34,406 nucleotides of DNA, taken from NCBI RefSeq assembly GCF_014132355.1, contig NZ_BLZO01000027.1, forward strand, positions 1 to 34,406, read 5' to 3'. The DNA is from Okeania sp. KiyG1. GTDB lineage: Bacteria; Cyanobacteriota; Cyanobacteriia; Cyanobacteriales; Microcoleaceae. Positions 8,644-17,954 of the stretch are shown here, in pieces. How positions within the stretch are numbered: position 1 is the stretch's first letter; each line of letters opens with the position of its first letter. The notes under the pieces were generated by a model, which was not told where the DNA came from, ran no database searches, and saw only the letters and a list, made by a program, of their open reading frames with translations. The translations under genes and the position numbers were made by a program.

Positions 8644-8847
8644 ATGAGAATGTTTCAGATTACTGCTTGTGTTCCAAGCCAAACTCGTATTCGTACTCAA
8701 CGAGAACTACAAAATACTTACTTTACCAAGCTTGTTCCTTATGATAGCTGGTTCCAGGAGCAGCAAAGAATTATGAAAATGGGTGGTAAAATTGTTCAAG
8801 TCAAGTTAGCTACTGGTAAACAAGGAACAAATACTGGGCTACTTTAA
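8644..8847 (+). CDS. apcC: phycobilisome core linker polypeptide Lc, 7.8 kDa
   Basis: This 67-aa protein, MRMFQITACVPSQTRIRTQ onward, is the small core linker that caps allophycocyanin trimers and modulates their assembly and spectrum. It has the usual length and the conserved RTQRELQNTYFTK segment. A good Shine-Dalgarno (TAGGAGA) precedes it. It lies 375 bases downstream of apcB, behind a hairpin, and is followed directly by a strong terminator, so it closes the operon. Confidence 0.97.
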   Translation: MRMFQITACVPSQTRIRTQRELQNTYFTKLVPYDSWFQEQQRIMKMGGKIVQVKLATGKQGTNTGLL

Positions 8848-8870
8848 ATTACTTTTGAGAAATGGTAGTT

Positions 8871-8898
8871 AAAGAGAGGTCTTTTGACCTCTTTTTTT
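8871..8898 (+). terminator. rho-independent terminator of the apc operon
   Basis: AGAGGTC (8875-8881), a TTTT loop and GACCTCT (8886-8892) form a perfect 7-bp stem followed by a T run to 8898. It lies 24 bases after the apcC stop. Confidence 0.92.
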
Positions 8899-9036
8899 GT
8901 TTGTACTTTTTATCCAAAACTGGGTTTATGGAAAGTAATTTTCAGCCAAAACAATAGTGGAAATTATACCTATTTCTGACTCTAAAGTCACCGAAAAACT
9001 CCTTTCTACCTACTGACCCAGTCCCTCTGTGATATA

Positions 9037-9165
9037 AAATCCGGTTATATAATATATGTTGATAATTCTATAATTACTTCAATCTCCCCTACTCCCCTAC
9101 TCCCCTACTCCCCTACTCCCTTACTCCCCTACTCCCCTACTCCCCTACTTCCTTACTCCTCATAT
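9037..9165. repeat. dispersed repeat: unoccupied copy of the IS/MITE target, with a CTCCCCTA tail
   Basis: It reads AATCCGGTTATATAATATATG, TTGATAATTCTATAATTACTTCAA and then CTCCCCTA-type tandem repeats. The same sequence exists near 22213-22228 and 23676-23700/23953-23964, where it is split by an IS and by a GGGCTTGCTGA element. This copy is therefore the unfilled form. The 9085-9165 part is a run of CTCCC(C/T)TA units. Confidence 0.8.
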
Positions 9166-9175
9166 TTTAGCTGTG

Positions 9176-10021
9176 TCAGTCCACTGGTTTGCGACCTAAT
9201 ACCAAAAAAGTAGTACCATTATTCCAAATTCCTTCTGGTGTAATTAACTGTTCTAATTCTTCTTCAAATTCGGCTTTCATTTGTTCTATTTCCTCGGAGG
9301 AAAGTTGTGTAAGTGGATTAGGAATATTTCCTGGGGAAGGATAATAAACTAAATTCCACCTTTTTTTCGTATCTTCTAAACTCAGATAACTCCCATGATT
9401 TTCCATTTCAACAGAAATTATTTCTAAGTCTGCTTGTGTCAATAAATCCTGGTATTTTTCAATAGTATTTACGGTATTTGATAAATGAAAAACATCAAGA
9501 TTTATCCCATGATTTTCTAATACTTTTTCCAAAACAACTATCCCCGTAAAACCAGTTTCAGCTATACTATGAAGACCTATATAACCTCCAGGTTTGAGAA
9601 ATGTAGACCAAAGACGTAAAGTAGCTGCTTTATCTGCCATTAAGGGAAAAGCATTAGCACAGAAAATTAGGTCAAAACTGTTAGCTGGAAAGTCGATATT
9701 TTCCCCATCTGCCAACTGAAATTCTATATTTTTCAGGTTCAATTGTGCAACTTTTTTTCTGGCTTGTTCGAGCATTCCACTAGAAATATCTATCCCCACA
9801 ACCCGACCATCATCGCCTATTAATTGAGCTACTTCAATAGCAACATGACCTGTTCCAGTAGCAATATCTAAAACTTTATCTCCCGGTTGAATTTGTGCAA
9901 ATTCAACCAGACGATGGGTAATCTGAGAATGCCATTTACTTTCATCATAATTTTGGCTTCTCTGACTATAAATTTTAGCTAATTCCTGTTTATATCGGTC
10001 TAATTTTACTTGGTTATTCAT
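9176..10021 (-). CDS. class I SAM-dependent methyltransferase, UbiE/MenG-like
   Basis: This 281-aa protein has a Rossmann methyltransferase fold. Motif I is LDIATGTGH (51-59, AdoMet binding), followed by VVGIDIS (acidic loop end, ~75-81), the ADGENIDFP segment, and the FDLIFCANAF motif. The substrate is not evident; it resembles the UbiE/Methyltransf_11 group used on quinones, sterols or small metabolites. An in-frame ATG ten codons upstream (10051) lies inside the end of a dispersed repeat (GTAAGCATTCAG), so the ATG at 10021 (MNNQVKLDRY) is preferred. It is a single minus-strand gene between the apc operon and mutS. Methyltransferase identity is firm; the pathway is unknown. Confidence 0.85.
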   Translation of the reverse strand: MNNQVKLDRYKQELAKIYSQRSQNYDESKWHSQITHRLVEFAQIQPGDKVLDIATGTGHVAIEVAQLIGDDGRVVGIDISSGMLEQARKKVAQLNLKNIEFQLADGENIDFPANSFDLIFCANAFPLMADKAATLRLWSTFLKPGGYIGLHSIAETGFTGIVVLEKVLENHGINLDVFHLSNTVNTIEKYQDLLTQADLEIISVEMENHGSYLSLEDTKKRWNLVYYPSPGNIPNPLTQLSSEEIEQMKAEFEEELEQLITPEGIWNNGTTFLVLGRKPVD

Positions 10022-10043
10022 AATTAAACTTTGTAATTTAATA

Positions 10044-10379
10044 GTAAGCATTCAGCACTCAGCTATCAGCTATCAGCTATGAATTTATTGCTTTTTGAGC
10101 ATAAATTAACATTGATAGATTTCAGGATAATTAAAAAAGCGGTTAGTAGTCAGCAGTCAGCAAGATTATTTTTCTAAAGAAGGGAATTTAAAGCCCTCCT
10201 AAACAATCCTGATTATAGAAGCAGGGAATTTTAACCCAAGTTCAAAAAGCTGATAGCTAATTAAAAGTATTAGAAAAAAACTGACCTTGACGAGAGAGAA
10301 TGCATATTCATTATTTATGAAACAGCTAAAAGCTGAGTGCTAATAGCTGTTTGTACAGCATTCCACAGGAAATGCTTAC
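10044..10379. mobile_element. inverted-end element, GTAAGCATT family (copy 1)
   Basis: The left end is GTAAGCATTCAGCACTCAGC and the right end ...ACAGCATTCCACAGGAAATGCTTAC; inside the right end is AGCTGAGTGCTAATAGCTG, which pairs with the left. It sits immediately upstream of the methyltransferase and overlaps a possible upstream start. A second copy with the same ends is at 32577-32836. Confidence 0.65.
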
Positions 10380-10472
10380 ATTTAATACATAATAAATGAA
10401 GCAGTACATTCACTCAATTTATATTATACAGGTTGCTTTTTATCGGATTTTATGCTAATAAACAATATAATT

Positions 10473-10602
10473 AGGACTTACGCAAATTGACTTTTAAACC
10501 ACCATCTGTAGGGGCGAATGGTATTTGCGCTCCGCAAAGCTCCGCTTTATATGTTGCGGAGCAAAACGCCCTAGCCATAAGTAGAGTCTCTGCGTAAGTC
10601 CT
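10473..10602. mobile_element. MITE with AGGACTTACGCA inverted ends (copy 1)
   Basis: It begins AGGACTTACGCAAATTGAC and ends GTCTCTGCGTAAGTCCT, a perfect 12-bp terminal inverted repeat. The inside carries CACCATCTGTAGGGGCGAATGG and a TCCGCAAAGCTCCGC / GCGGAGC palindrome. The second copy at 31737-31825 shares ends and the left interior. Confidence 0.85.
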
Positions 10603-10787
10603 GATAATGTCTGCTAAACAATTAAAATTGGGAGCAGTATCAATTACTTGAAAATTTTATAAAATTTTTATCATTATTTATCAAAGCCTTAGAAGAAAAA
10701 TTAATTCTTTCAAAAATACAGGTATCTGTGTTGGTACAGGTAGGTCGCTATAATATTAAATCAATAAAATTATCTATCTAAATATCT
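10603..10787 (+). promoter_or_regulatory. upstream region of mutS
   Basis: AT-rich spacer that should hold the mutS promoter. TATAATATT near 10750 is a fair -10-like sequence; no good -35 partner and no clear Shine-Dalgarno (only ATCTATCTAAATATCT) are seen before the ATG. Confidence 0.35.
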
Positions 10788-13493
10788 ATGAAATATTCCG
10801 CATCTACATCTGCTCAAAAATCTCCAAAGGCAAAACAAAATCAAGCAGAAAATTCTCTTCCTCCTAATACTGATTACAGTCAAATTGACATTAGCAAACT
10901 ATCAGAAATGATGCAGCGTTATGTGGAAGTAAAATTACAATATTCTCATGCTCTTTTACTATTTCGAGTAGGTGATTTTTTTGAATGTTTTTTTCAGGAT
11001 GCTGTGACGATCGCTCAAGAATTAGAATTAGTACAAACTACTAAGCACGCTGGTAAGGAAATTGGTAGAGTACCGATGACTGGTGTACCCCATCATGCGG
11101 TGGAAAAATATGCTGCTATGTTGGTAGAAAAGGGTTACGCTGTAGTTGTTTGCGATCAAGTAGAAGATTCTGCTATTGCGAAAAAAGAAAACCGTCAAGT
11201 CAAGCGTGAAATTACTCGTATTCTTACTCCTGGGACTCTCACCGATGACGGAATGCTCAAACCTCGCTACAATAATTATTTAGCTGCTGTTGTCATTGCC
11301 AAAAATCATTGGGGTCTTGCTTACACTGATATTTCTACCGGAGAGTTTCTTACCACCCAGACCCAAGGTTTAGACCAACTCACTCAAGAATTGATGCGTT
11401 TGCAACCGTCGGAAGTGCTATTTCCTACAAATGCGCCGGATATTGGTTTTATGTTGCGACCGGGAGAAAAATCAGACCATCTTCCAGAATGTCTGCCGAA
11501 TTCTTTCTGTTATTCTCTACGTCCGCAACAACCTTTTACTTTAGGGGAGGCAAAAGAGCGACTATTGGCAAAATTTCAACTGACATCCCTAGAGGGTATC
11601 GGTTGCGAACGTATTCCACTGGGGGTGCGTGCTGCGGGTGGGTTGCTGGAATATCTCGAAGAAACTCAAAAGGAAAATCAAGTTCCGCTACAACGTCTGC
11701 GGAGCTATACTTTGGCAGATTTTTTGATTATCGACCACCAGACTCGCCGGAATTTGGAAATTACTCAAACGGTGCGAGATGGAAGTTATCAAGGGTCGCT
11801 GTTGTCGGCGATCGACAAAACTAGCACTGCAATGGGTGGTCGTGCTTTACGACGATGGTTGCAACAACCACTTTTGAGTCTGAAGGGTATTCGTGCTAGA
11901 CATGACACTATTGATGAACTTATAAGTAATAACGATTTGCGTCAAGATATTCAAAGAGTATTGCGTCAAATTTATGATTTAGATCGTCTAACTGGGCGTA
12001 CTGGTGCTGGTACTGCAAATGCTAGAGATTTAGTTTTTTTAGCTGATTCTTTAACGAAACTTCCTGAACTTTCGGCATTAGCATTGGCAGGTAATTCTCC
12101 CTATTTAAAAGTCTTGCAAAAAATTCCACCAATCTTACAAGAATTGGGAGAAAAAATTCATTCTCATTTAGTAGAATCTCCTCCTCAAAAGTTAAAAGAA
12201 GGTGGGTTAATTTCTCCTGGTATAAATCAACAATTAGATGAGATGCGGAGGTTAGCTGAAGAAGACCAACAATGGATTGCTAATTTGGAAGTTACGGAGA
12301 GAGAAAGGACGGGAATTTCTAATTTAAAGGTTGGTTATAATAAGGCTTTTGGTTATTACATTAGTATTTCTAAGTCAAAGGCAGATTTGGCTCCGGATGA
12401 TTATACTCGGAAGCAGACTTTGACTAATGAGGAGCGTTATATTACTGAGGAATTAAAGGAAAGAGAAGTGAGAATTTTGACGGCACAAGATGATTTGAAT
12501 GAGTTGGAATATGATATTTTTGTTGGTCTGAGAACTGAGGTGGGGGAACACGCAGAGGAGATTAGAAATGTTTCTCGCGCGGTGGCAGCTATTGATGTTT
12601 TGTGTGGTTTAGCAGAAGTAGCAATTTATCAAAATTATGTTCGTCCTACTATGACTGATAGTCGGGAATTGAAAATTATTGAGGGTCGGCATCCGGTGGT
12701 GGAAAAGTATTTGCCTGCTGGTTTTTTTGTGCCGAATACTTCGATATTAGGTAGTAAAAATGTAGAGGAAAATAATTCGGGAATTACTCCTTATCCTGCA
12801 CCAGATTTAATTATTTTAACTGGTCCCAATGCTAGTGGGAAAAGTTGTTATTTACGGCAGGTAGGATTGATTCAATTAATGGCACAAACTGGTAGTTTTG
12901 TTCCGGCAAGTTCTGCTGTTTTGGGAGTGAGCGATCGGATATTTACTCGTGTTGGAGCTGTGGATGATTTAGCAACTGGTCAATCAACTTTTATGGTGGA
13001 GATGAATGAGACGGCAAATATTTTGAATCATGCTACGGAAAAGTCTTTAGTTTTGCTGGATGAAATTGGTAGGGGAACGGCAACTTTTGACGGAATTTCG
13101 ATTGCTTGGTCTGTGGCAGAATATTTGGCAACGGAAATTTTGTCTCGGACAATTTTTGCTACTCACTATCACGAATTAAATGAACTTTCTTCTATTTTGG
13201 ATAATGTGGCAAATTATCAGGTAACGGTGAAGGAGTTGCCGGATAAAATTGTATTTTTGCATCAAGTACAACCTGGTGGAGCGGATAAATCTTATGGTAT
13301 TGAAGCGGGAAGGTTGGCAGGTTTACCAGATTCGGTAATTCAACGTGCTAGACAGGTAATGGGGGAGATAGAAAAGCATAGTAAGATAGCTATTGGTTTG
13401 CGGAAAGGTATTAAGAAAAAAGAGGAAGAAGAAGTAATAACTGTGGAGCAGTTAGATATTTTTAGTGAAGAGTTTGGAGATAGTTTGCTGTGA
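10788..13493 (+). CDS. mutS: DNA mismatch repair ATPase MutS
   Basis: This 901-aa protein recognises mispaired bases and starts mismatch repair. The mismatch-reading Phe-x-Glu motif is at 64-66 in GDFFEC. Core, lever and clamp domains fill the middle. The C-terminal ABC-type ATPase has Walker A GPNASGKS (679-686), Walker B/signature [12 protein letters not shown] (758-769) and the ATHYHEL motif. It is close to the usual MutS1 length, with ~30 extra N-terminal polar residues and a charged C-terminal tail. It therefore appears to be the repair-type MutS1, not MutS2. No mutL is present in the window. The stop is followed at once by a CAGTTATCAG repeat (13494-13525). Confidence 0.98.
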   Translation: MKYSASTSAQKSPKAKQNQAENSLPPNTDYSQIDISKLSEMMQRYVEVKLQYSHALLLFRVGDFFECFFQDAVTIAQELELVQTTKHAGKEIGRVPMTGVPHHAVEKYAAMLVEKGYAVVVCDQVEDSAIAKKENRQVKREITRILTPGTLTDDGMLKPRYNNYLAAVVIAKNHWGLAYTDISTGEFLTTQTQGLDQLTQELMRLQPSEVLFPTNAPDIGFMLRPGEKSDHLPECLPNSFCYSLRPQQPFTLGEAKERLLAKFQLTSLEGIGCERIPLGVRAAGGLLEYLEETQKENQVPLQRLRSYTLADFLIIDHQTRRNLEITQTVRDGSYQGSLLSAIDKTSTAMGGRALRRWLQQPLLSLKGIRARHDTIDELISNNDLRQDIQRVLRQIYDLDRLTGRTGAGTANARDLVFLADSLTKLPELSALALAGNSPYLKVLQKIPPILQELGEKIHSHLVESPPQKLKEGGLISPGINQQLDEMRRLAEEDQQWIANLEVTERERTGISNLKVGYNKAFGYYISISKSKADLAPDDYTRKQTLTNEERYITEELKEREVRILTAQDDLNELEYDIFVGLRTEVGEHAEEIRNVSRAVAAIDVLCGLAEVAIYQNYVRPTMTDSRELKIIEGRHPVVEKYLPAGFFVPNTSILGSKNVEENNSGITPYPAPDLIILTGPNASGKSCYLRQVGLIQLMAQTGSFVPASSAVLGVSDRIFTRVGAVDDLATGQSTFMVEMNETANILNHATEKSLVLLDEIGRGTATFDGISIAWSVAEYLATEILSRTIFATHYHELNELSSILDNVANYQVTVKELPDKIVFLHQVQPGGADKSYGIEAGRLAGLPDSVIQRARQVMGEIEKHSKIAIGLRKGIKKKEEEEVITVEQLDIFSEEFGDSLL

Positions 13494-13607
13494 CAGTTAT
13501 CAGTTAACAGTTATCAGTTATCAGCATAGTTTGTAGAGTATTTTAGATGGCAAAAATTTAGACTGTGAAAAGTATTTGCTATAAACAGAGTTATCTTTAG
13601 ATGACTT
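13494..13607. repeat. CAGTTATCAG repeat directly after mutS, then gene-free sequence
   Basis: From 13494 to about 13525 there are tandem CAGTTATCAG/CAGTTAACAG units starting at the base after the mutS stop. The remainder to 13607 is AT-rich and without visible features. Confidence 0.7.
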
Positions 13608-13737
13608 ATATTATGTTCGGTAGAACAGTTATAATTAGGCTTGTAGTTGGACTTTAGTCCTAATACTAAGCATTGTAAGGGCTAAAGCCCTACTACAAAC
13701 AAAAACTTTATTATAAGTAATTATCCGAACATGATAT
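13608..13737. mobile_element. MITE-like element with ATATTATGTTCGG inverted ends (copy 2)
   Basis: The ends are ATATTATGTTCGGTAGAACA and ...TTATCCGAACATGATAT, related to the element at 6288-6432, and TTATAATTA is again next to the left end. The interior (TTGTAGTTGGACTTTAGTCC...GGGCTAAAGCCCTACTACAA) is itself palindromic and differs from copy 1. Confidence 0.75.
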
Positions 13738-13746
13738 TAAGCTATT

Positions 13747-13770
13747 AGCCAAGGATTGAAATCCTTGGCT
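13747..13770. repeat. perfect 11-bp hairpin
   Basis: AGCCAAGGATT, a GA loop and AATCCTTGGCT. There is no T run after it, so it is a palindromic repeat more than a normal terminator, although it could stabilise the 3' end of a mutS transcript. Confidence 0.7.
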
Positions 13771-13773
13771 TGG

Positions 13774-13813
13774 CTTTAGAAATTTATCAATGCTTAGGTG
13801 TTTCTGAAGTTTT
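13774..13813 (+). pseudogene. fragment of a Uma2-family gene
   Basis: Forty bases here match 14584-14623 inside the downstream Uma2 gene with about three differences, encoding LEIYQCLGVSEV against LEIYQGLGVSEV. The match stops at both ends, so this is a relic of a second Uma2 gene or of a partial duplication. Confidence 0.65.
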
Positions 13814-13875
13814 GAAAAAAGGATGCTTTACTTAGGTAAAACTTCAATTATTAAGTCATAGATACGAGGTATGAA

Positions 13876-14112
13876 ATGAGAATTATAAAAACAACAGGAA
13901 CCATGAAAAATGGAGAAGTAAAAATTACTGTTTCTCCAGAATTTGATAATGGCGAAGTAGACATTATTCTTATTGCCAAAAATGAGCCAGATGAATTTGA
14001 AATTATGCGGGAAATAGCAAAAGCAAAAGGGTATGATTCTCAGGAAAAGATACTCGACCTAATCAAGAAAGTTAAATTAGAAATGCTTCAGGAAAAAGAT
14101 AGAATAAAATAA
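13876..14112 (+). CDS. small hypothetical protein upstream of Uma2 nuclease
   Basis: This 78-aa protein starts MRIIKTTGTMKNGEVKITV. A GAGGT ribosome binding site lies six bases before the ATG. The first ~35 residues are predicted beta strands (KNGEVKITVSPEFDNGEVDIILI), followed by a charged helical region (PDEFEIMREIAKAKGY...ILDLIKKVKLEMLQEK). The size and beta-then-helix layout resemble small antitoxin-like or DNA-binding proteins paired with nucleases, but I do not recognise a family. The Uma2-family gene begins 56 bases downstream with its own ribosome binding site, so the two may be co-transcribed. Any functional pairing is inference from position. Confidence 0.75.
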   Translation: MRIIKTTGTMKNGEVKITVSPEFDNGEVDIILIAKNEPDEFEIMREIAKAKGYDSQEKILDLIKKVKLEMLQEKDRIK

Positions 14113-14168
14113 TATCTCAAATCAAACGTTATTATATCAGCAAAATGAAGTTATGAGAGGTTTATTTC

Positions 14169-14819
14169 ATGGTAGTTTCATCAGCTAATACCCAATCTTT
14201 TGTGAAACTTATCGAATACTTAAATTGTGACAATCTTGATAGCGATCGCTTATTAATTTCTACTGATATAAGCTGGAATATTTATGAAAATTTATTAGAT
14301 TATTTGGGAAATTCACCTTATTTCAAGGTTATTTATCATCGAGGAACTTTACAAATTATGTCTCCTAGCAGTCGCCATGAAATTTACAAGAAAATGTTGG
14401 GGATGTTGGTAGAAAATTATTGTTTAGAAACAGGGATTCGTTTTTATCCCTTGGGTTCTACAACCTTGAAATCTCAAGAGAAATTAAAAGGAATTGAGCC
14501 AGACCAATGTTATTGCATTGGTAGTAAAAAAAAGATTCCCGACCTAGCAATTGAGGTTGTTATTACTAGCGGAGGAATTCAAACTTTAGAAATTTATCAA
14601 GGTTTAGGTGTTTCTGAAGTGTGGTTTTGGCAAAATGGAAAGTTACAGGTTTTTTGTCTAGAAAATTTTGAATATTTGCAGAAAAACAATAGTCAGTTAT
14701 TACTAAATCTTGATTTAGATTTATTGGTTAGTTATTTAGATTGGGACGATCCTTTTGATGCTATTTGGGATTTTAAAGAAAGAAGGAAGAAGGGAGAAGT
14801 AGAAAGAAAGCTTTCGTAA
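14169..14819 (+). CDS. Uma2 family (DUF820) restriction-endonuclease-like protein
   Basis: This 216-aa protein belongs to the Uma2/DUF820 family, PD-(D/E)XK-fold proteins that are strongly expanded in cyanobacteria. Visible family features are YHRGTLQIMSPSSRHE (residues ~58-73), GIEPDQCYCIG (~113-123), KIPDLAIEVVITSGG (~127-141; the D...E-x-V core of the nuclease motif) and LEIYQGLGVSEVWFWQNGKL (~143-162). The biological role of the family is largely unknown. A GAGGTTT ribosome binding site precedes the ATG. The C-terminus is lysine/arginine-rich. A short relic of a similar gene lies about 0.8 kb upstream at 13774-13813. Confidence 0.9.
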   Translation: MVVSSANTQSFVKLIEYLNCDNLDSDRLLISTDISWNIYENLLDYLGNSPYFKVIYHRGTLQIMSPSSRHEIYKKMLGMLVENYCLETGIRFYPLGSTTLKSQEKLKGIEPDQCYCIGSKKKIPDLAIEVVITSGGIQTLEIYQGLGVSEVWFWQNGKLQVFCLENFEYLQKNNSQLLLNLDLDLLVSYLDWDDPFDAIWDFKERRKKGEVERKLS

Positions 14820-14824
14820 TAAAC

Positions 14825-14937
14825 GTAGGTTGGGTTGAGGAACGTTAGCGAAGCTTATCAGTTAGGATAAACCCAACCACAGAAGTCCCACAAAAATCAA
14901 AGTTTTGTTGGGTTTCACTTCGTTCTACCCAACCTAC
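14825..14937. repeat. inverted repeat element, GTAGGTTGGGTT family
   Basis: It begins GTAGGTTGGGTTGAGGAACG and ends CGTTCTACCCAACCTAC, with internal AAACCCAACC and GTTGGGTTTC. This is a common cyanobacterial intergenic palindrome. A partial copy (CAACCCAACCTACAAAAA) is near 17732. It may also act as a bidirectional end for the convergent Uma2 and Roco genes. Confidence 0.75.
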
Positions 14938-14960
14938 ATTCCGACCCTTTCCAATCAAAT

Positions 14961-17644
14961 TTATTTTGAAGTATTAGATTCATTTTCTTGTTGTGGAACT
15001 GGAATAATATCTTGAATTTGCTTTACCCATTTTGGTAATCCAGATGGATATAACTTAGGATAAATAATCAGCAAAAGAATGCCAATAATAGCAGAACTTA
15101 AGTAATAAATAATTTGCCCATTCTGCATCCAAGTCAAGAAATCTAAAAATCCAAATTTTTTGGGTTTCTCGATTTTTCGCTGAGAGGATATTTTTGGTTG
15201 AGAAGAATTTGCTGTTACTTTTCTTTTTCGCTGAGAGGATATTTTTGGTTGAGGAGAATTTGTTGTTACTTTTCTTTTTCGCTGAGGAGATACTTTTGGC
15301 TGAGGAGAATTTCCTGTTACTTTATTTCTGATATTACCCTCATCACCTAATACATTTCCCACAACATTTCCATTTTTATTTTCAATTTTCCTGCTTTGGT
15401 CATTGACAAATTTTTCAGCTATAGTTTGATTGCCAATAACATCATTATCATTAATATTGATTACTGAGTCAGTATAATTATTTATTGTGTAGTTTGTAGA
15501 ATTTTCAGGCTGTAAAAAACTACTACTCCGTTCTATTTCTATTACATCACCAATTAAACTTAATACCTCAACTGTATGATAGGGAGGTTTACCACATTCA
15601 GCAGTGTATTTGCCATGACTAATTCGTTCTTTTAATTCCTTAAAGTTGTAGAAGTAAGGATTCTGATTATTATGACAAGTCGTACAATTACAAGGAATTA
15701 ATTTATTATATTTGAGTCGATCATTGTAGGAACTATGAATTTTATCTAACTCGTGAGTCACAATAGTCATTAAATCCCGTTTTTGCTGCCCATAGATCCT
15801 AATTTTTATTTCTCTCTTACCGTAATATTCAATTACTTCTGCTCTGGCTCGATTTTTCTTGAGAATAACTCCGCTTTTCCAAACATATTTTTGCTTCTCA
15901 ATATCTTTGTGCATCACTACAATAAACTGAGTAATTATTCCCTTGGGCATAAATTCGTAAGTGTAACGTAAAATCAAATTATTACTTTCATCCCAGTCAT
16001 ATTCTGGTTGAGCTTCTGTTAAAAGTTGAGGTGCAATATAGGCTTGAGAAGTACCAGGAATTTTATAGCAGAGTTTAAATTTAATCATTAATTGCAGTAG
16101 TTCATCGTGCATATCTACATATTTATATTCATGCCAAATCTTGGTTAAATCATCCTTGGTAAATTTGCCAAAATTATCATAAACTTGCCGATTATCTAAA
16201 ACTTTATAAACTGCAGCTGTTCCCCATTCTGGTTTGAGAATAACTGTTTTATTTAACAACGGGTCATCTTGGAAATGAAGAAAAACTCCTAAGTCATGTA
16301 AATAGCCACTTAATTGTAATTTATCCTCTCGTTTCTTAAAGCCATTCTTTTCGCAAATAGATAAATATTTTGCCAAACTAATATAGTTACGACCATCTGT
16401 TTCTAATGCTTTACGGACTTTTTTCCAAGTCTTAGGAAGGGCATTGCCAATATGAGGTAAATTACTGATGTAATGTTGGATATCTGTTCTAATTTCTTCT
16501 AATCCTCTGTTAGTAGCTAGATTAGTAGCTAAAATTTCTTTGATATTAGAAAATTGACCTTGCAATGCTCTTTGATTAATTTCCCGTTTACGTTCTTGTT
16601 TCTCATTTTTGATAATTAATAAAGGGCTATTATCGCTCAACAATTCTGCTATATTCAGCCAAAAATAAAAGTCTGTATCTTCTTTACGAGTATCAGCTAC
16701 AAGAATATATAGGGAGCGCTTGGTCAGAAAAAATTGGTGAGTACCATGATAAATTTCTTGTCCGCCAAAATCCCAAATATTCATCTGAAATTCATGTTTA
16801 TTTGCTGTCTGAAAATTCCACTGATGAACTTCAATTCCTTTGGTTGTATCTTCATCTTGTAGTTGATAGTTTTGGTTTTGAATTTTATTAGCTAGAGTAG
16901 TTTTACCCGCACCGCCTTCTCCAATAATTAGTAATTTAGCCTCATAAATATAATCTTTTCCTTCTTCTTCTATTTGTCGGAAATACTTTCTAATTGGTTC
17001 TATCCCTTTTTGAGCAATTTCTATTGGTGGAGTTTCCAGAGTATTACCTCTTAAACCAAGGCAAGTTAAATTGGTGAGTTTACTTATTGATGGGATATTT
17101 TTTAATCGATTACGACTTAAATCAAGTATAGTTAAACCAGTAAGTTTACTGATAGATTCTGGAATATTCGTTAATCGATTATGACTTAAATCAAACTCAG
17201 TCAAATTGGTGAGTTTAGAGATTGATTCTGGGATACTTATTAATTGATTACTACTTAAATAAAGTGCAGTTAAATTGGTGAGTTTAGAGAATGAATCTGG
17301 AATATTTGTTAATTGATTACCACTTAAATCAAGCCTAGTTAAATTGGTGAGTTTAGAGATTGATTCTGGGATACTTGTTAATTGATTACCACTTAAATCA
17401 AGCCTAGTTAAATTAGTGAGTTTAGAGATTGATTCTGGGATGCTTGTTAATTGATGATTTCTGAAATTTAATTCTTTTAGCTGCTCTAACTCCCAAATCT
17501 CAGTAGGAATTTCAGTTAATTTTTCATTGCTATTCCAATGATCACTTAAATTTAACTCCTTAAGTTTTTATATTTAACTGCTTGTATTTTTTCTTGAAAA
17601 TGTTGTGGTATCCGATTCTGCTTATTTGTTTCAGTAGAAGTCAT
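14961..17644 (-). CDS. LRR-Roc-COR (Roco family) GTPase with C-terminal TM helix; N-terminal frameshift
   Basis: The gene encodes a bacterial Roco protein. An ATG at 17644 starts MTSTETNKQNRIPQHF...; near 17562-17570 the frame shifts by one base in an A-run (minus strand). From there an open frame continues to 14961, with TTG 17204 its first usual start codon. About seven 23-aa leucine-rich repeats (LTxLDLSxNxLTxIPESISKLTN) are followed by the Roc GTPase with P-loop GEGGAGKTT (~16922-16896) and the G3 motif WDFGGQE, then a COR domain, a Cys cluster CNCTTC near the COR end, three 17-aa basic repeats (NSPQPKxSxQRKRKV), and a TM helix (IIYYLSSAIIGILLLII) near the C-terminus. Roco proteins are GTP-controlled dimeric switches. 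If the shift is real, the LRR domain loses its normal start; read error or slippage could also explain it. Confidence 0.85.
15165..15322 (-). repeat. three 51-bp tandem repeats within the Roco gene
   Basis: These encode the basic linker units of the form NSPQPKxSxQRKRKVTx just before the TM helix. The nucleotide copies are very similar, indicating recent in-frame duplication. Confidence 0.8.
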
Positions 17645-17954
17645 AGCTCAATAAAATAATTTTTACAATCACTGTAATACCTACAAATACAAACATTGAT
17701 TTTCCATAAACATCAGAACTTTCTTACTTCAACCCAACCTACAAAAAATTTTGATAGATAACCACCCTATCCTTTAGCTAGAAATTTTCTTAGTATTTCA
17801 GTAGTGTGCCAGAATACCATTCTAGTAAAAATCATATAATAGTGAATAAATTAAAAAACTAAGACCTTGTAGTTTTCAGTGGCTGATTTTTCACCACCAC
17901 AAAATCTACAACAGAAGAAAAACTAAGACGTTGTAGTTATCATCGCCTCATTTT
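17645..17954. other. spacer with a 64-bp direct duplication
   Basis: This should contain the Roco promoter. AAAAACTAAGACCTTGTAGTT near 17854 and AAAAACTAAGACGTTGTAGTT near 17918 form a direct repeat of period 64 that leads into the tandem array. The first part also has an AACCCAACCTACA fragment. No gene is seen. Confidence 0.5.

Noticed and set aside
11489-11824. 111-aa ORF in another frame of mutS
   Set aside because: It overlaps conserved mutS coding sequence fully; serine/glycine-rich composition and no start signal.
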